Of a stretch of DNA of 64,000 nucleotides, positions 8,061 to 17,081 are shown piece by piece (positions within the stretch are counted from its first letter, which is position 1; every line of letters begins with the position of its first letter). The notes beneath the pieces are model-generated. The model saw only the letters and a list, made by a program, of their open reading frames with translations, made no database searches and had not been told where the DNA came from. The position numbers were made by a program, and so were the translations under genes. The DNA is from Mannheimia granulomatis (GTDB lineage Bacteria > Pseudomonadota > Gammaproteobacteria > Enterobacterales > Pasteurellaceae), in contig NZ_CP016614.1 of NCBI RefSeq assembly GCF_013377255.1, positions 938,501 to 1,002,500 on the forward strand, written 5' to 3'.

Positions 8061-9851
8061 ATGAACTGGCAAACCGAATTAAATAATAGTTTTTTATGGT
8101 TAATCACCGCACTTTTTTGTACCTCTTTGGGGCTGTATCTTTTTGGTCGATTATTGGGATTTACTGAATTTGGACAGCGGTTTTGGCATATCACTCGTCC
8201 TGTTTGGCAAAAGTCGAATAAAGTCAAAATCATCGGACTAATTTTGTTGCTGCTTTTTATGGTACTGACAGAAGTGCGGATCAGTGTGCTGAACACCTTT
8301 TTCTATAATGGGCTGTATAGTTCAATGCAGAAAATGGAAGTAGAGTCTTTCTGGTTTTTTGCCTTAATCAATTTAATGTTGGTGATCGTTAAAATTGTTC
8401 ATTCGGTCATCAACTATTTTTTACAACAAGTGCTGGAAATTCGCTGGTTGGAAAAGTTAAATTCAGAAATGCTGGCGCGTTGGCTCGCCAATAAGAATTA
8501 CTATTTGGTGAAGTATGAAAAAGAGTTGCCTGATAACATCGATCAACGGATTGAACAAGATGCTACGGAATTTATTCATGGCACGCTTGATGCAGTGCGT
8601 GGTGTGATCAATGCGATTGTTTCGACCATTGAATTTACCATTATTCTTTGGGGATTATCAGGAGTTCTGGCAGTATTTGGTATTGAAGTGCCGAAAGGCG
8701 TGGTTTTCTTTATCTATATTTTTATTCTTCTTGCAACACTTTTATCTGTTGTGATTGGCAGACCGCTTATTCGCTTGAATTTCAACAAAGAAAAATATCA
8801 GGGGAATTACCGCTATTCACTTATTCGGGTGCGGGAGAATGCGGAAAGTATTGCTTTTTATTCGGGCGAAGCCCGTGAGCGGGAACATTTACAGCTGCGT
8901 TTTCGTACTATGATTGCCAACCGCTGGCAAATTGTGCGTAAAATGTTAGGGTTAGATGGCTTTAACACAGGTGTGACTCAAATTGCGATGATTTTGCCGC
9001 TGATGTTACAAGCCCCTCGCTTTTTCACAGGGCAAGTAACCCTTGGAGATATGCACCAAACCGTGCAATCTTTCAATCGTTTAATGCGTGCATTATCCTT
9101 TTTCCGCCTATTTTATGACGATTTTACTCTCTACCAAGCACGACTTAATCGTCTTTATGGCTTTTTCACTACACTGGATAAACTTGATGCAATGCCGGTG
9201 CATCAACCTTTAGCTTGTTCAAAAGGATTTTATCTGAAAGATTTTGGTGTGAAAGATAGCGAAGGCAGAGTGCTGTTTGGGCAGATAAATATTGAATTAA
9301 ATGCAGGTGATGCCCTGCTGATTCAAGGCGATTCCGGTTCGGGTAAAACTACTTTGCTTAAAGCGTTGGCAGGGATTTATCCATTTGAAACTATTGGTAT
9401 TGCCGAACGTGCTTGCGTAGAGCAGCCACTTTTCTTGCCACAACGCCCTTATGTACCACAAGGTACACTGAAAGAAGCGATCTGCTATCCGCATATTCAA
9501 GCAAGTGATAATGAGATTAAACAGGTGATGAGCCAATGTCGTCTAGAAAAATATCAGCACGCTTTAGCTCAAGAAAATGATTGGCAAGTGATTTTCTCAC
9601 CGGGAGAATTACAACGTATTGCCTTTGTTCGGATTTTACTCAGCAAGCCGGAGCTGATTTTTCTAGATGAAACCACTTCCGCTCTTGATGAACCAACGGA
9701 AGCTTTGCTTTATCAAACAGTACGAAATACTTTGCCGGAGAGTATTATTATCAGTGTGGGACATCGCTGCACATTGCAGCAGTTTCATTCTAAATCTATT
9801 TATCTCACACCGCAGAATAGTTGTGGTTTGCCGGATTGCTGTCGAAATTAG
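8061..9851 (+). CDS. BacA/YddA-type ABC transporter (fused membrane and ATPase domains)
   Basis: This is a half-transporter of 596 residues. The N-terminal ~370 residues hold about six membrane spans of the SbmA/BacA-like family (conserved ENAESIAFYSGEARER and FNRLMRALSFFR). The C-terminal ATPase has Walker A GDSGSGKTT, a degenerate signature (FSPGELQRIAF instead of LSGGQ), Walker B LIFLDE and the switch His (SVGHR). Members import peptides, bleomycin or cobalamin without a periplasmic binding protein. Position after the TonB receptor suggests that the two move one ligand, such as a siderophore, B12-like or peptide compound, through both membranes; that link is inferred. A Haemophilus-type uptake word occurs near the 5' end at 8106-8114. 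Confidence 0.85.
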   Translation: MNWQTELNNSFLWLITALFCTSLGLYLFGRLLGFTEFGQRFWHITRPVWQKSNKVKIIGLILLLLFMVLTEVRISVLNTFFYNGLYSSMQKMEVESFWFFALINLMLVIVKIVHSVINYFLQQVLEIRWLEKLNSEMLARWLANKNYYLVKYEKELPDNIDQRIEQDATEFIHGTLDAVRGVINAIVSTIEFTIILWGLSGVLAVFGIEVPKGVVFFIYIFILLATLLSVVIGRPLIRLNFNKEKYQGNYRYSLIRVRENAESIAFYSGEAREREHLQLRFRTMIANRWQIVRKMLGLDGFNTGVTQIAMILPLMLQAPRFFTGQVTLGDMHQTVQSFNRLMRALSFFRLFYDDFTLYQARLNRLYGFFTTLDKLDAMPVHQPLACSKGFYLKDFGVKDSEGRVLFGQINIELNAGDALLIQGDSGSGKTTLLKALAGIYPFETIGIAERACVEQPLFLPQRPYVPQGTLKEAICYPHIQASDNEIKQVMSQCRLEKYQHALAQENDWQVIFSPGELQRIAFVRILLSKPELIFLDETTSALDEPTEALLYQTVRNTLPESIIISVGHRCTLQQFHSKSIYLTPQNSCGLPDCCRN

Positions 9852-10021
9852 TTGAGAAAATATAGCTAAAAACTGAATATTAAATGTTTCCCAAAATAAT
9901 TCAATGGCTAAATTCTGCAATGTCCACAGAGCTTAATGTTATTTGGAGTAAGTTCATTGCCATAGTAATAATGTATAAGTTTAACTTTTGGGGCAAACCA
10001 CTTAGTGTCGGGTATTTTCTC

Positions 10022-10915
10022 TTAACTTTCTCGTTTTACGATAAAGGAGGCCAACTCTTTTAATGCTGTTGTATCAAAGGGAAGCTTGGCAAGAGAAGTT
10101 AATGCTAGTTGATAAAGTGCTTCTGCTTTTTGTTTCGCTCCTTCTAATCCTAGTAGTTTGGGATAAGTGCTTTTATTAAGATTTTCATCTGAGCCGACTG
10201 TTTTACCAATTTTATCGGTTTCGCCAATAACATCTAAAATATCATCTTGTACTTGAAAAGCTAAACCTATGGCTTTTGCATAGCTTTCAAGCGGTTGTTT
10301 TATCGCTAAATTTTGCGAATGCTCGGAAAGGTTAAAGCCCATCATCACAGAAGATAAAATTAATGCGCCGGTTTTATTGCGATGAACCAATTCAAGTTCT
10401 TCCAAACCAATTGATTTATTTTCTGCAATTAAATCTAAGCTTTGCCCCAAACACATTCCTTTTGCGCCGGAAGCTATGGCTAGTTCACCTACTTGGGTGA
10501 TTTTTTCTCTATCTGTTAAATGAGGATCGGTTGCCAGTAACTCAAAAGCAAAACTTTGTAAGGCATCGCCGGCTAGAATAGCTGTTGCTTCATCAAAGGC
10601 AATGTGACAGGTCGGTTTACCACGGCGTAATTTATCATCATCCATTGCCGGTAAATCATCATGAACCAGTGAATAAGCATGGATAGATTCCATGGCTGCG
10701 GCACTATGATCTAATTTTTCAAGACAAACACCAAGCATTCTGCCTGTCGCATAGATTAAAAAGGGACGAACCCGTTTACCACCTAATAAAACAGCATAAG
10801 ACATGGCTTCAATCAAAGGGGAGCCTACCTCTTGGTATTGATTTAATTTATCAGACAAAAAGTGATTAATACGCTGTTGTAGGGTATTTAGATCGTAGGC
10901 TAAATCATAGCTCAT
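10022..10915 (-). CDS. ispA: (2E,6E)-Farnesyl diphosphate synthase
   Basis: IspA condenses IPP with DMAPP and then GPP to give farnesyl diphosphate for undecaprenol and quinone side chains. The product has 297 residues. The first aspartate-rich motif is in LVHDDLPAMDDD and the second in FQVQDDILDV, with GGKRVRPFLIY and KTGALI as further family marks. An in-frame extension to 10957 overlaps xseB; I prefer ATG 10913-10915, which sits four bases after the xseB stop and has a purine-rich GAAAGAGA upstream. It is the second gene of an xseB-ispA operon; dxs, often third, is not adjacent. Confidence 0.95.
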   Translation of the reverse strand: MSYDLAYDLNTLQQRINHFLSDKLNQYQEVGSPLIEAMSYAVLLGGKRVRPFLIYATGRMLGVCLEKLDHSAAAMESIHAYSLVHDDLPAMDDDKLRRGKPTCHIAFDEATAILAGDALQSFAFELLATDPHLTDREKITQVGELAIASGAKGMCLGQSLDLIAENKSIGLEELELVHRNKTGALILSSVMMGFNLSEHSQNLAIKQPLESYAKAIGLAFQVQDDILDVIGETDKIGKTVGSDENLNKSTYPKLLGLEGAKQKAEALYQLALTSLAKLPFDTTALKELASFIVKRES

Positions 10916-10919
10916 AGTA

Positions 10920-11150
10920 TTATTCTCTTTCGTAATCTGATAAGTCTGCGTTTTCATCTTTATTCAATAGAATTTGAATACGTTGTTCAGCCTTTTGTAA
11001 GCGTTCTTGCCCCTGTTGTACTAATTTAATGGCTGTTTCAAATTCATTTAATGCTTCTTCAAGCGGCAAATCACCAGCTTCTAAATGGGTTACAATTTCT
11101 TCTAATTCTTTGAGTGTGGTTTCAAAATCTTGAGTGGGTTTTTTAGCCAT
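10920..11150 (-). CDS. xseB: Exodeoxyribonuclease VII small subunit
   Basis: XseB is the small, helical subunit that binds several-fold in excess to XseA to form exonuclease VII, which degrades single-stranded DNA in both directions. The 76-residue product reads as the family throughout (FETTLKELEEIVTHLEAGDLPLEEAL, then FETAIKLVQQGQERL). It is the first gene of the xseB-ispA pair. The large subunit, xseA, is encoded separately in this window at 24452-25912. Confidence 0.95.
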   Translation of the reverse strand: MAKKPTQDFETTLKELEEIVTHLEAGDLPLEEALNEFETAIKLVQQGQERLQKAEQRIQILLNKDENADLSDYERE

Positions 11151-11276
11151 TTGGTGTTCTCTATTGATTGTCTAAAGTTGCTCAAGTTTACCGTTCTGTA
11201 AGGGGATTTGCAAATTCCTTTTACTTTTTGACCGCTTGCGGTTATGGTAGCATCTATTTCAATATAAGGAGTTTCT

Positions 11277-12065
11277 ATGAAGGTGACAGAACTAAATATT
11301 TACCCGATTAAATCCACCCTTGGTACTGCTGTTTCACAAGCTTTTGTGGAAGCCAAGGGGCTGAACTTTGACCGTGAATTTATGCTTACCGAGCCAGACG
11401 GCAAATTTATTACTGCCCGTAAAGATAAGGAGTTATACCGTTTAACCGCTTTGCCGATTGCAAGTGGTTTAGTGATTAGTCATGTAAGCGGTGAAAAATG
11501 CGTTGCACTTTATCAAGACTTTGTAGAAGAACAGAGCAGTGAGGTTTGGGGAACACATTTTGCTTCTAAAGTTGCAGCAGATTCAGTAAATGCTTGGCTG
11601 AGTAAAATTTTTGACAGGGTTGTACAACTTCGTTGGCTCGGGGCTAAAAGTCAAAGAGAGGTTAATCGTTTTCCGGGAAATCCGCTGAGTTTTGCTGATA
11701 GTAATCCGGTAACATTGATGTCGGAGAAATCGCTTGAACAAGTTCAGCAATGGTCGCCGATTAAGCTTGAAATGGCACGTTTTCGCCCGAATATTGTTAT
11801 CGATGGAAATGTAGCTTTTGAAGAAGAGCAGTGGGAACAAATTCAAATAGGCGAAGTCTTATTTACCAAATCCGAATTGTGTACCCGTTGCGTATTGATT
11901 ACCCGAGATTTAACCACTTTAGAGCTAGATCCTCAAGCAGAACCATTTAGAACTCTAAAACAAAAGCATACCAATGAACAAGGCAAACCGATTTTTGGTA
12001 TTCATCTTGTGCCACAAAATAGTGGAGTAATTAGAGTTGGCGATGTGATTAGCATAAAAGCATAA
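11277..12065 (+). CDS. MOSC-domain protein, YcbX/mARC-like, short form
   Basis: The product has 262 residues: an N-terminal MOSC_N beta-barrel (TELNIYPIKSTLG, GLNFDREFML) followed by a MOSC domain (RFPGNPLSFADSNPVTLMSE, ARFRPNIVIDG). The Mo-ligating Cys region is ELCTRCVLITRD. Related proteins (E. coli YcbX, mARC) bind molybdenum cofactor and reduce N-hydroxylated compounds; E. coli YcbX has an additional C-terminal ferredoxin domain that is absent here. A strong AAGGAG precedes the ATG. It is monocistronic or joined to the next gene 34 bases on. The substrate is unknown. Confidence 0.85.
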   Translation: MKVTELNIYPIKSTLGTAVSQAFVEAKGLNFDREFMLTEPDGKFITARKDKELYRLTALPIASGLVISHVSGEKCVALYQDFVEEQSSEVWGTHFASKVAADSVNAWLSKIFDRVVQLRWLGAKSQREVNRFPGNPLSFADSNPVTLMSEKSLEQVQQWSPIKLEMARFRPNIVIDGNVAFEEEQWEQIQIGEVLFTKSELCTRCVLITRDLTTLELDPQAEPFRTLKQKHTNEQGKPIFGIHLVPQNSGVIRVGDVISIKA

Positions 12066-12099
12066 CAATATAATATTTAAATATAAAAGGAGAATTTTA

Positions 12100-14046
12100 A
12101 TGAATCAACGCAGTGAATCAAAAACTGTGCTATTCCCTATTTTGGTGTTTGTAGGGATCAATCTGCTCATATTTTCTATTGCCCGCTTAGGGCTGGCTGT
12201 TTGGCAAGCTGAGAGAGTATCTGCTGTGAATGGCTGGTTGCCCTTAATGTTGCAGGGCATTCGTATTGATATTTCAGCACTTTGTTGGTTATTTGGCTTG
12301 CCGGCATTACTTAGTATATTGTTATTTCAAAAAAATAAGATTGGCTCAATTTGGCGTACTATTCTAAGAATATGGCTGACAGTTGGCAGTGCCTTTATTC
12401 TTTTTATGGAGGTGGCAACTCCTAACTTTATTGAAACCTTCGACCTTCGCCCTAATCGCCTATTTATTGAATATCTTGTTCATCCAAAAGAAGTTTTTAC
12501 TATGTTGATTAACGGGCATTTAGTCAGTGTAGTTTGTGGTATATTGGCTTTGATTGCTTCATCGGTTATTTATTGGAAGCTATCTGGCTGGGCAACTCAG
12601 AATTTACGTTTTCCTAATTGGAAAATGCGTCCGCTACTTGCATTATTAATAGCAGCGATTGTATTTTTAGGCGGTCGTTCAAGCTTTGCTCATCGTGGCA
12701 TTAATCCTGCAATGGTGGCATTTTCAAGCGATCCTCTTGTCAACTCATTGGTATTAAATTCCGGATATTCCGTGCTTTATGCGGTTCAGCAGTTAAAAGA
12801 TGAAGATAAATCCTCAGAACAATACGGAAAAATGTCAGTTGAGGAGATGTTAAGTATTGTTAAGCAGAGTCGTAATCGAGCGGAGTCTGATTATATTTCA
12901 GATGAAATTCCCACCTTGACCGAAAATAAGGCGAGCTATCAAAGCAAAGCAAAAAATATTGTGATCATTCTAGAAGAGAGTTTAGGCGCACAGTTTGTCG
13001 GCTCATTAGGTGGAAAGGATCTTACGCCAAATCTGGATAAGCTTTCAAAAGAAGGCTGGTATTTCACTAATCTTTATGCAACAGGAACCCGTTCTGTCAG
13101 AGGGATTGAAGCCGTCACAACTGGATTTACCCCAACACCGGCTCGTGCAGTGGTGAAATTGACTAAAAGCCAAAACAATTTTTTCAGCATTGCAGAATTG
13201 TTGAAACACCAAGGTTATCACACCTCGTTTATTTATGGTGGTGAAAAGCATTTTGATAATATGGCAAGCTTTTTCTATGGCAACGGTTTTCAACAAATTA
13301 TTGATGAAAAGGATTACAAGAATCCAAAATTCACCGCAACCTGGGGCGTGAGCGATGAGGATTTATTTGATAAAGCCAATGAAACTTTTAACGAGCTTCA
13401 TCAACAGGGTAAGCCTTTCTTTAGTTTAGTTTTTAGTTCAAGTAACCATGATCCTTTTGAATTCCCGGACGGTAAAATTGAATTATACGAACAGCCAAAA
13501 CAGACTCGCAATAATGCGGCAAAATATGCCGATTATGCTATCGGGCATTTCTTTGACTTAGCTAAAAAATCAGATTATTGGAAAGACACAGTATTTTTAG
13601 TGATTGCCGATCACGATTCTCGTGCAGTCGGTGAACATTTAGTTCCGATTCAACATTTCCATATTCCGGCACTTTTATTAGCAGATCATATTGAACCAAG
13701 AGCGGATAATCGCTTAGTCAGTCAAATGGATATGCCAACAACATTGCTTTCGGTAGCGGGGGTAAGCGGTCAATATCCGATGATAGGTTACGATTTAACT
13801 CAAAATATCGACCCTAATCGTGCTTTTATGCAATATGATGCCACACAGGCAATGATGAGGGGCAATGATGTTGTGGTGATGCGTCCTAATTTACCGATTG
13901 AAGGTTTTGAGTATGATCAATCTACGCATAAATTAACACCGAAAACGTTACCTGAGGAATTTAAAAAAGAAGCCTTAGCTCATGCTTTGTTAGGTAGCTA
14001 TTTATATAAAAACCAATTATACAAATTGCCGAAAGAAGAGAAATGA
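12100..14046 (+). CDS. LTA synthase-like membrane sulfatase/phosphotransferase
   Basis: The product (648 residues) has about five N-terminal membrane spans followed by a large periplasmic alkaline-phosphatase-superfamily domain of the LtaS/OpgB type. Active-site landmarks are NIVIILEESLGAQFVG (first metal site), ATGTRSVRGIEA (nucleophile Thr region), GGEKHFDNMASFF, and VIADHDSRAVGEH (second metal site). Gram-negative members transfer phosphoglycerol or phosphoethanolamine to glycans or lipids. I cannot tell which acceptor applies here; a periplasmic glucan or LPS decoration is plausible. A bidirectional terminator follows directly. Confidence 0.85.
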   Translation: MNQRSESKTVLFPILVFVGINLLIFSIARLGLAVWQAERVSAVNGWLPLMLQGIRIDISALCWLFGLPALLSILLFQKNKIGSIWRTILRIWLTVGSAFILFMEVATPNFIETFDLRPNRLFIEYLVHPKEVFTMLINGHLVSVVCGILALIASSVIYWKLSGWATQNLRFPNWKMRPLLALLIAAIVFLGGRSSFAHRGINPAMVAFSSDPLVNSLVLNSGYSVLYAVQQLKDEDKSSEQYGKMSVEEMLSIVKQSRNRAESDYISDEIPTLTENKASYQSKAKNIVIILEESLGAQFVGSLGGKDLTPNLDKLSKEGWYFTNLYATGTRSVRGIEAVTTGFTPTPARAVVKLTKSQNNFFSIAELLKHQGYHTSFIYGGEKHFDNMASFFYGNGFQQIIDEKDYKNPKFTATWGVSDEDLFDKANETFNELHQQGKPFFSLVFSSSNHDPFEFPDGKIELYEQPKQTRNNAAKYADYAIGHFFDLAKKSDYWKDTVFLVIADHDSRAVGEHLVPIQHFHIPALLLADHIEPRADNRLVSQMDMPTTLLSVAGVSGQYPMIGYDLTQNIDPNRAFMQYDATQAMMRGNDVVVMRPNLPIEGFEYDQSTHKLTPKTLPEEFKKEALAHALLGSYLYKNQLYKLPKEEK

Positions 14047-14052
14047 TCTTAA

Positions 14053-14090
14053 AAAATATCCCCTTCTTAGTTTAAAGAAGGGGATATTTT
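14053..14090. terminator. Bidirectional rho-independent terminator
   Basis: Perfect 16-base arms 14053-14068 and 14075-14090 around a 6-base loop, G/C-rich core CCCCTTCTT, flanked by A-run and T-run. It separates the convergent LtaS-like gene and nagK. Confidence 0.92.
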
Positions 14091-14108
14091 AATGTAGCTT
14101 TATAGATA

Positions 14109-15026
14109 TTATTTCAGAAATAATGCGGCTGCACCACGCGTACCACCGGAGTCGCCGTGAATGGCTTTTTTAATGACCGGCACTTTAGCTGAACGCATTA
14201 AATGTTTCGGCAATGCTTTCGGTAAGGCTTGATAAATATAATCAAAGTTAGATAAACCACCCCCAAAAACAATCATATCCGGATCTAAAATCGTAATAAG
14301 ATTACCAATGCTGATTGCCATTAATTCAATATATTTTTCAACAAACTCGACGACTTTAGTGTCTTGAGTGTAAAAACGTTCGATAATCTCTTTTGCGGAT
14401 ACCTTTTCGCCAACCAGATCAGCAAACAATAACTCAAAACCTCGCCCTGAAATATAGGTATCTAAACAGGCGTGATTACCACAACCACAGTCATAAATCG
14501 GCGCTTTCTCCCAACCGAGTAATTTTAAAGCATGGTAGTTGAGCTGCATGTGACCGACTTCACCCGCCATACCGATTCTGCCTGAATGAACTTTGCCGTC
14601 AAACACAAAACCACCGCCAAAACCTGTGCCGATAATTAAGCCTAATACGGTTGAGAAAGACTTATTGCTTTCATCCCACGCTTCAGATAGGGCGAAGCAG
14701 TTGGCATCGTTTTCTGCTCTTACCTCACGTCCTAAACGTGTGCTCAAGTCTTTAATAATGGCTTTACCGTCCGCAACACGAATATTGGTAATTTCTGCAA
14801 TGCCTGTTTCTCGGTTTACAAAGCCCGGCAAGCCTAGGCCGACTGAGCCTTTTTCACCGAATTTGCTATCGGCATCATTCACCAAAGTTTCAACGGTATT
14901 AAGCCAATCATCATAGTTAGTTTGTGGGGTTGGCACACGTTCGCTATACAGTTTTTCCAATTTTTCACTGAATGCTGCCAGCTCAATTTTGGTACCACCA
15001 ATATCTAAACCGTAATAAATCGCCAT
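14109..15026 (-). CDS. nagK: N-acetylglucosamine kinase (ROK family)
   Basis: NagK phosphorylates N-acetylglucosamine, including that recovered from murein turnover, to GlcNAc-6-phosphate. The product has 305 residues. The ATP-binding N-terminal motif is GLDIGGTKIELAAF; the catalytic region is RAENDANCFALSEAW; the ROK zinc site is YDCGCGNHACLDTYISGRG. It starts two bases after the pgpB stop, so the two genes form an operon (yhbY is further upstream behind a terminator). Assignment as nagK rather than another ROK sugar kinase follows from overall similarity in the substrate region (GEVGHMQLN). Confidence 0.93.
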   Translation of the reverse strand: MAIYYGLDIGGTKIELAAFSEKLEKLYSERVPTPQTNYDDWLNTVETLVNDADSKFGEKGSVGLGLPGFVNRETGIAEITNIRVADGKAIIKDLSTRLGREVRAENDANCFALSEAWDESNKSFSTVLGLIIGTGFGGGFVFDGKVHSGRIGMAGEVGHMQLNYHALKLLGWEKAPIYDCGCGNHACLDTYISGRGFELLFADLVGEKVSAKEIIERFYTQDTKVVEFVEKYIELMAISIGNLITILDPDMIVFGGGLSNFDYIYQALPKALPKHLMRSAKVPVIKKAIHGDSGGTRGAAALFLK

Positions 15027-15028
15027 AA

Positions 15029-15760
15029 TTAGACTCTCTTATGAAATAAGTTAAATGGATTGCGTTTTTCTAACCAAGGCACAAACCAAACAAACAGCGC
15101 AAGATTTGTCACAAATGCAAGTAAGCTACTGATGAACAAATCAATCGGGTAGTGCATTCCTAAACGTAGGCGGCTAACAAGCATTAAGGCTGCCCAGCTA
15201 ATTGCAAAAATATGTGCAAAAATAACCGCTTGTCCACGCATATTTCGGCAGAATCCCACTACTAATAATAACCAAGACACGGCAAAAATTGTGTGGCCTG
15301 AAGGGAAGGAATAGCCGACTTCTTTTGCTTGGTGGACGGTTACGAAGTTTTGGTTGGCCCCGATTTTTTCCATCACGGCAATGCCACGCTGCTCGCGTGT
15401 TAATTGATAAAAGTCTAATGATTTTTCTTGGAAATGTGCCGAAACAAAAGGACGAGGCTCTTGAAACACCGATTTCATTCCACTTTTAATCACTTGTGTT
15501 GCAACCATTGAGGCAACACAAACGGTAATGACAAAAAACAAAGAATAGTGCTTTCTGACTACCCAAGTCAATAATAAAGTAAAGATAACACAAGTGGCTA
15601 TAGCGTAAGGCACAGAACCGGTTTCAGTAATTAAAAATAAAAAGTAATCAAAACCATATTCAGGGTATTCAATCGCCAAAGACCATTGCCAATTTGCCAG
15701 CCAGGTGACTACAGGAATAAGGAGCATAGCTAAAGTATAGGCAGAAAATTTTTTAAACAT
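15029..15760 (-). CDS. pgpB: Phosphatidylglycerophosphatase B, PAP2 family
   Basis: PgpB is a multispan membrane phosphatase acting on phosphatidylglycerophosphate and undecaprenyl diphosphate at the periplasmic face. The 243-residue product has the three PAP2 motifs in order: KSVFQEPRP, PSGHT and SRLRLGMHYPIDL, with about six hydrophobic segments. It is directly followed by nagK. The two jobs (lipid carrier recycling and amino-sugar recycling) are both linked to envelope turnover, which may explain the pairing. Confidence 0.93.
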   Translation of the reverse strand: MFKKFSAYTLAMLLIPVVTWLANWQWSLAIEYPEYGFDYFLFLITETGSVPYAIATCVIFTLLLTWVVRKHYSLFFVITVCVASMVATQVIKSGMKSVFQEPRPFVSAHFQEKSLDFYQLTREQRGIAVMEKIGANQNFVTVHQAKEVGYSFPSGHTIFAVSWLLLVVGFCRNMRGQAVIFAHIFAISWAALMLVSRLRLGMHYPIDLFISSLLAFVTNLALFVWFVPWLEKRNPFNLFHKRV

Positions 15761-15774
15761 AATAGGTTACCGAT

Positions 15775-15802
15775 ATAAAAAACCGCCTGAATACAAGCGG
15801 TT
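15775..15802 (-). terminator. Terminator after yhbY
   Basis: On the minus strand AACCGC pairs with GCGGTT across a 10-base loop and is followed by a T-run. It lies between yhbY and pgpB; one arm is built from an uptake word. Confidence 0.7.
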
Positions 15803-15824
15803 GGATTAATAGAAAAATTTGCAA

Positions 15825-16139
15825 CTAAACAGCTTTTTTCGCTTTTGGCAAACTGATTTTTTTCTCTTCGCTTTGGCGATAAAGCACTAAAATATGCCCG
15901 ATAGTTTGCACTTCTGCCGCTTTAGTTTCACGCAAAATCGCATCAATGATAAGTTGTTTGGTTTCACGATCGGCACCGGCAACTTTTACTTTAATTAACT
16001 CATGATATTCCAAGGCATTGTCGATTTCAGCCAGCACACCTTCGGTTAAGCCATTGCCACCTAGCATTACGACAGGACTTAAATGATGGGCTAAGCCTTT
16101 TAAATATTGTTTTTGTTTGGTTGTTAATATAATTGACAT
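15825..16139 (-). CDS. yhbY: Ribosome assembly RNA-binding protein YhbY
   Basis: YhbY is a small CRM-domain protein that associates with pre-50S particles. From ATG 16139 the product has 104 residues and matches E. coli YhbY from its start (TTKQKQYLKGLAHHLSPVVMLG). The CRM GxxG-type loop is GGNGLTEGV, and DRETKQLI follows. An upstream in-frame ATG at 16151 has no ribosome-binding site, while 16139 has GGAAAA seven bases before it, so I prefer 16139. It is divergent from lgtF. Confidence 0.94.
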   Translation of the reverse strand: MSIILTTKQKQYLKGLAHHLSPVVMLGGNGLTEGVLAEIDNALEYHELIKVKVAGADRETKQLIIDAILRETKAAEVQTIGHILVLYRQSEEKKISLPKAKKAV

Positions 16140-16250
16140 TATTTTTTCCATTCATTGATTCGTTGATAAAATTTGGCGTAGAAAATAGCACAAAAACAGT
16201 TATTTTTAAAGTAAAATGCGAGAATCTCATTAAAAGATTAAGGAAAGATT

Positions 16251-17009
16251 ATGCCAACGTTAAGTGTTACAATGATTGTAAAAAATGAAGCCCAAGATTT
16301 AGCCGCTTGCTTAGAGACCGTAAAAGGTTGGGTGGATGAAATCGTGATTTTAGATAGCGGCAGTACCGATGAAACCGCTGAAATTGCGGCTCACTACAAT
16401 GCGAAATTTTATACTAATACTGATTGGCCGGGCTTCGGTAAGCAGCGGCAGCTTGCACAGCAATATGTTACAGGCGATTATGTGTTATGGCTGGATGCTG
16501 ACGAGCGAGTGACCGAAGAGCTGAAAAATTCGATTTTACAAGCGGTCAAAAATGATGAAAAAAATACCGTTTATAAAGTCAGTCGTTTAAGCGAAGTTTT
16601 CGGCAAGCAAATTCGCCACTCGGGCTGGTATCCGGATTATGTGGTGAGATTGTATCCAACAGGCTTTGCAAAATATGGCGATGAGTTGGTTCACGAAAAA
16701 GTACATTTCCCGAAAGAAGCTAAAGTAGAGAAGTTACAGGGCGATTTGCTGCATTTTACCTACAAAGATATTCATCATTATTTAGTGAAATCTGCAAGCT
16801 ATGCCAAAGCATGGGCAATACAACGGGCAAATGTCGGTAAAACCGCAACTTTATTTGATGGTGTAAGCCACGCTATAGGCTGCTTTGTGAAAATGTATTT
16901 ATTAAAAGCCGGCTTTTTAGATGGAAAACAAGGCTTTCTGTTAGCGGTGCTTTCTGCTCATTCTACCTTTGTGAAATATGCGGATTTATGGAATCGCACT
17001 CGAAAATAG
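16251..17009 (+). CDS. lgtF: LPS core glycosyltransferase, LgtF/WaaE family (GT2)
   Basis: The product is a family 2 glycosyltransferase of 252 residues that, in H. influenzae and A. pleuropneumoniae, adds beta-1,4-glucose to heptose I of the LPS inner core. The GT-A nucleotide-binding strand is TMIVKNEAQDLAACL, then ILDSGSTDETAEI, and the metal-binding DxD-type motif is LWLDADERV. The C-terminal half holds the family-specific WYPDYVVRLYP and GDLLHFTYKD. It converges on an OpsX-like heptosyltransferase gene, so both inner-core steps are encoded here. Confidence 0.92.
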   Translation: MPTLSVTMIVKNEAQDLAACLETVKGWVDEIVILDSGSTDETAEIAAHYNAKFYTNTDWPGFGKQRQLAQQYVTGDYVLWLDADERVTEELKNSILQAVKNDEKNTVYKVSRLSEVFGKQIRHSGWYPDYVVRLYPTGFAKYGDELVHEKVHFPKEAKVEKLQGDLLHFTYKDIHHYLVKSASYAKAWAIQRANVGKTATLFDGVSHAIGCFVKMYLLKAGFLDGKQGFLLAVLSAHSTFVKYADLWNRTRK

Positions 17010-17027
17010 GACTTTCCACTCTCGCTG

Positions 17028-17077
17028 ATTTTTCTTCTAAACGAAGAAAAATTTCTCTCTCCCACAAAGGGAGAGAG
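17028..17077. terminator. Double hairpin between convergent LPS genes
   Basis: Two adjacent hairpins: ATTTTTCTTC/GAAGAAAAAT (17028-17037/17043-17052) and CTCTCTCCC/GGGAGAGAG (17055-17063/17069-17077). It serves the convergent lgtF and heptosyltransferase genes. The GGGAGAGAGGGATTT end loosely resembles the palindromic repeats around era. Confidence 0.7.
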
Positions 17078-17081
17078 GGAT

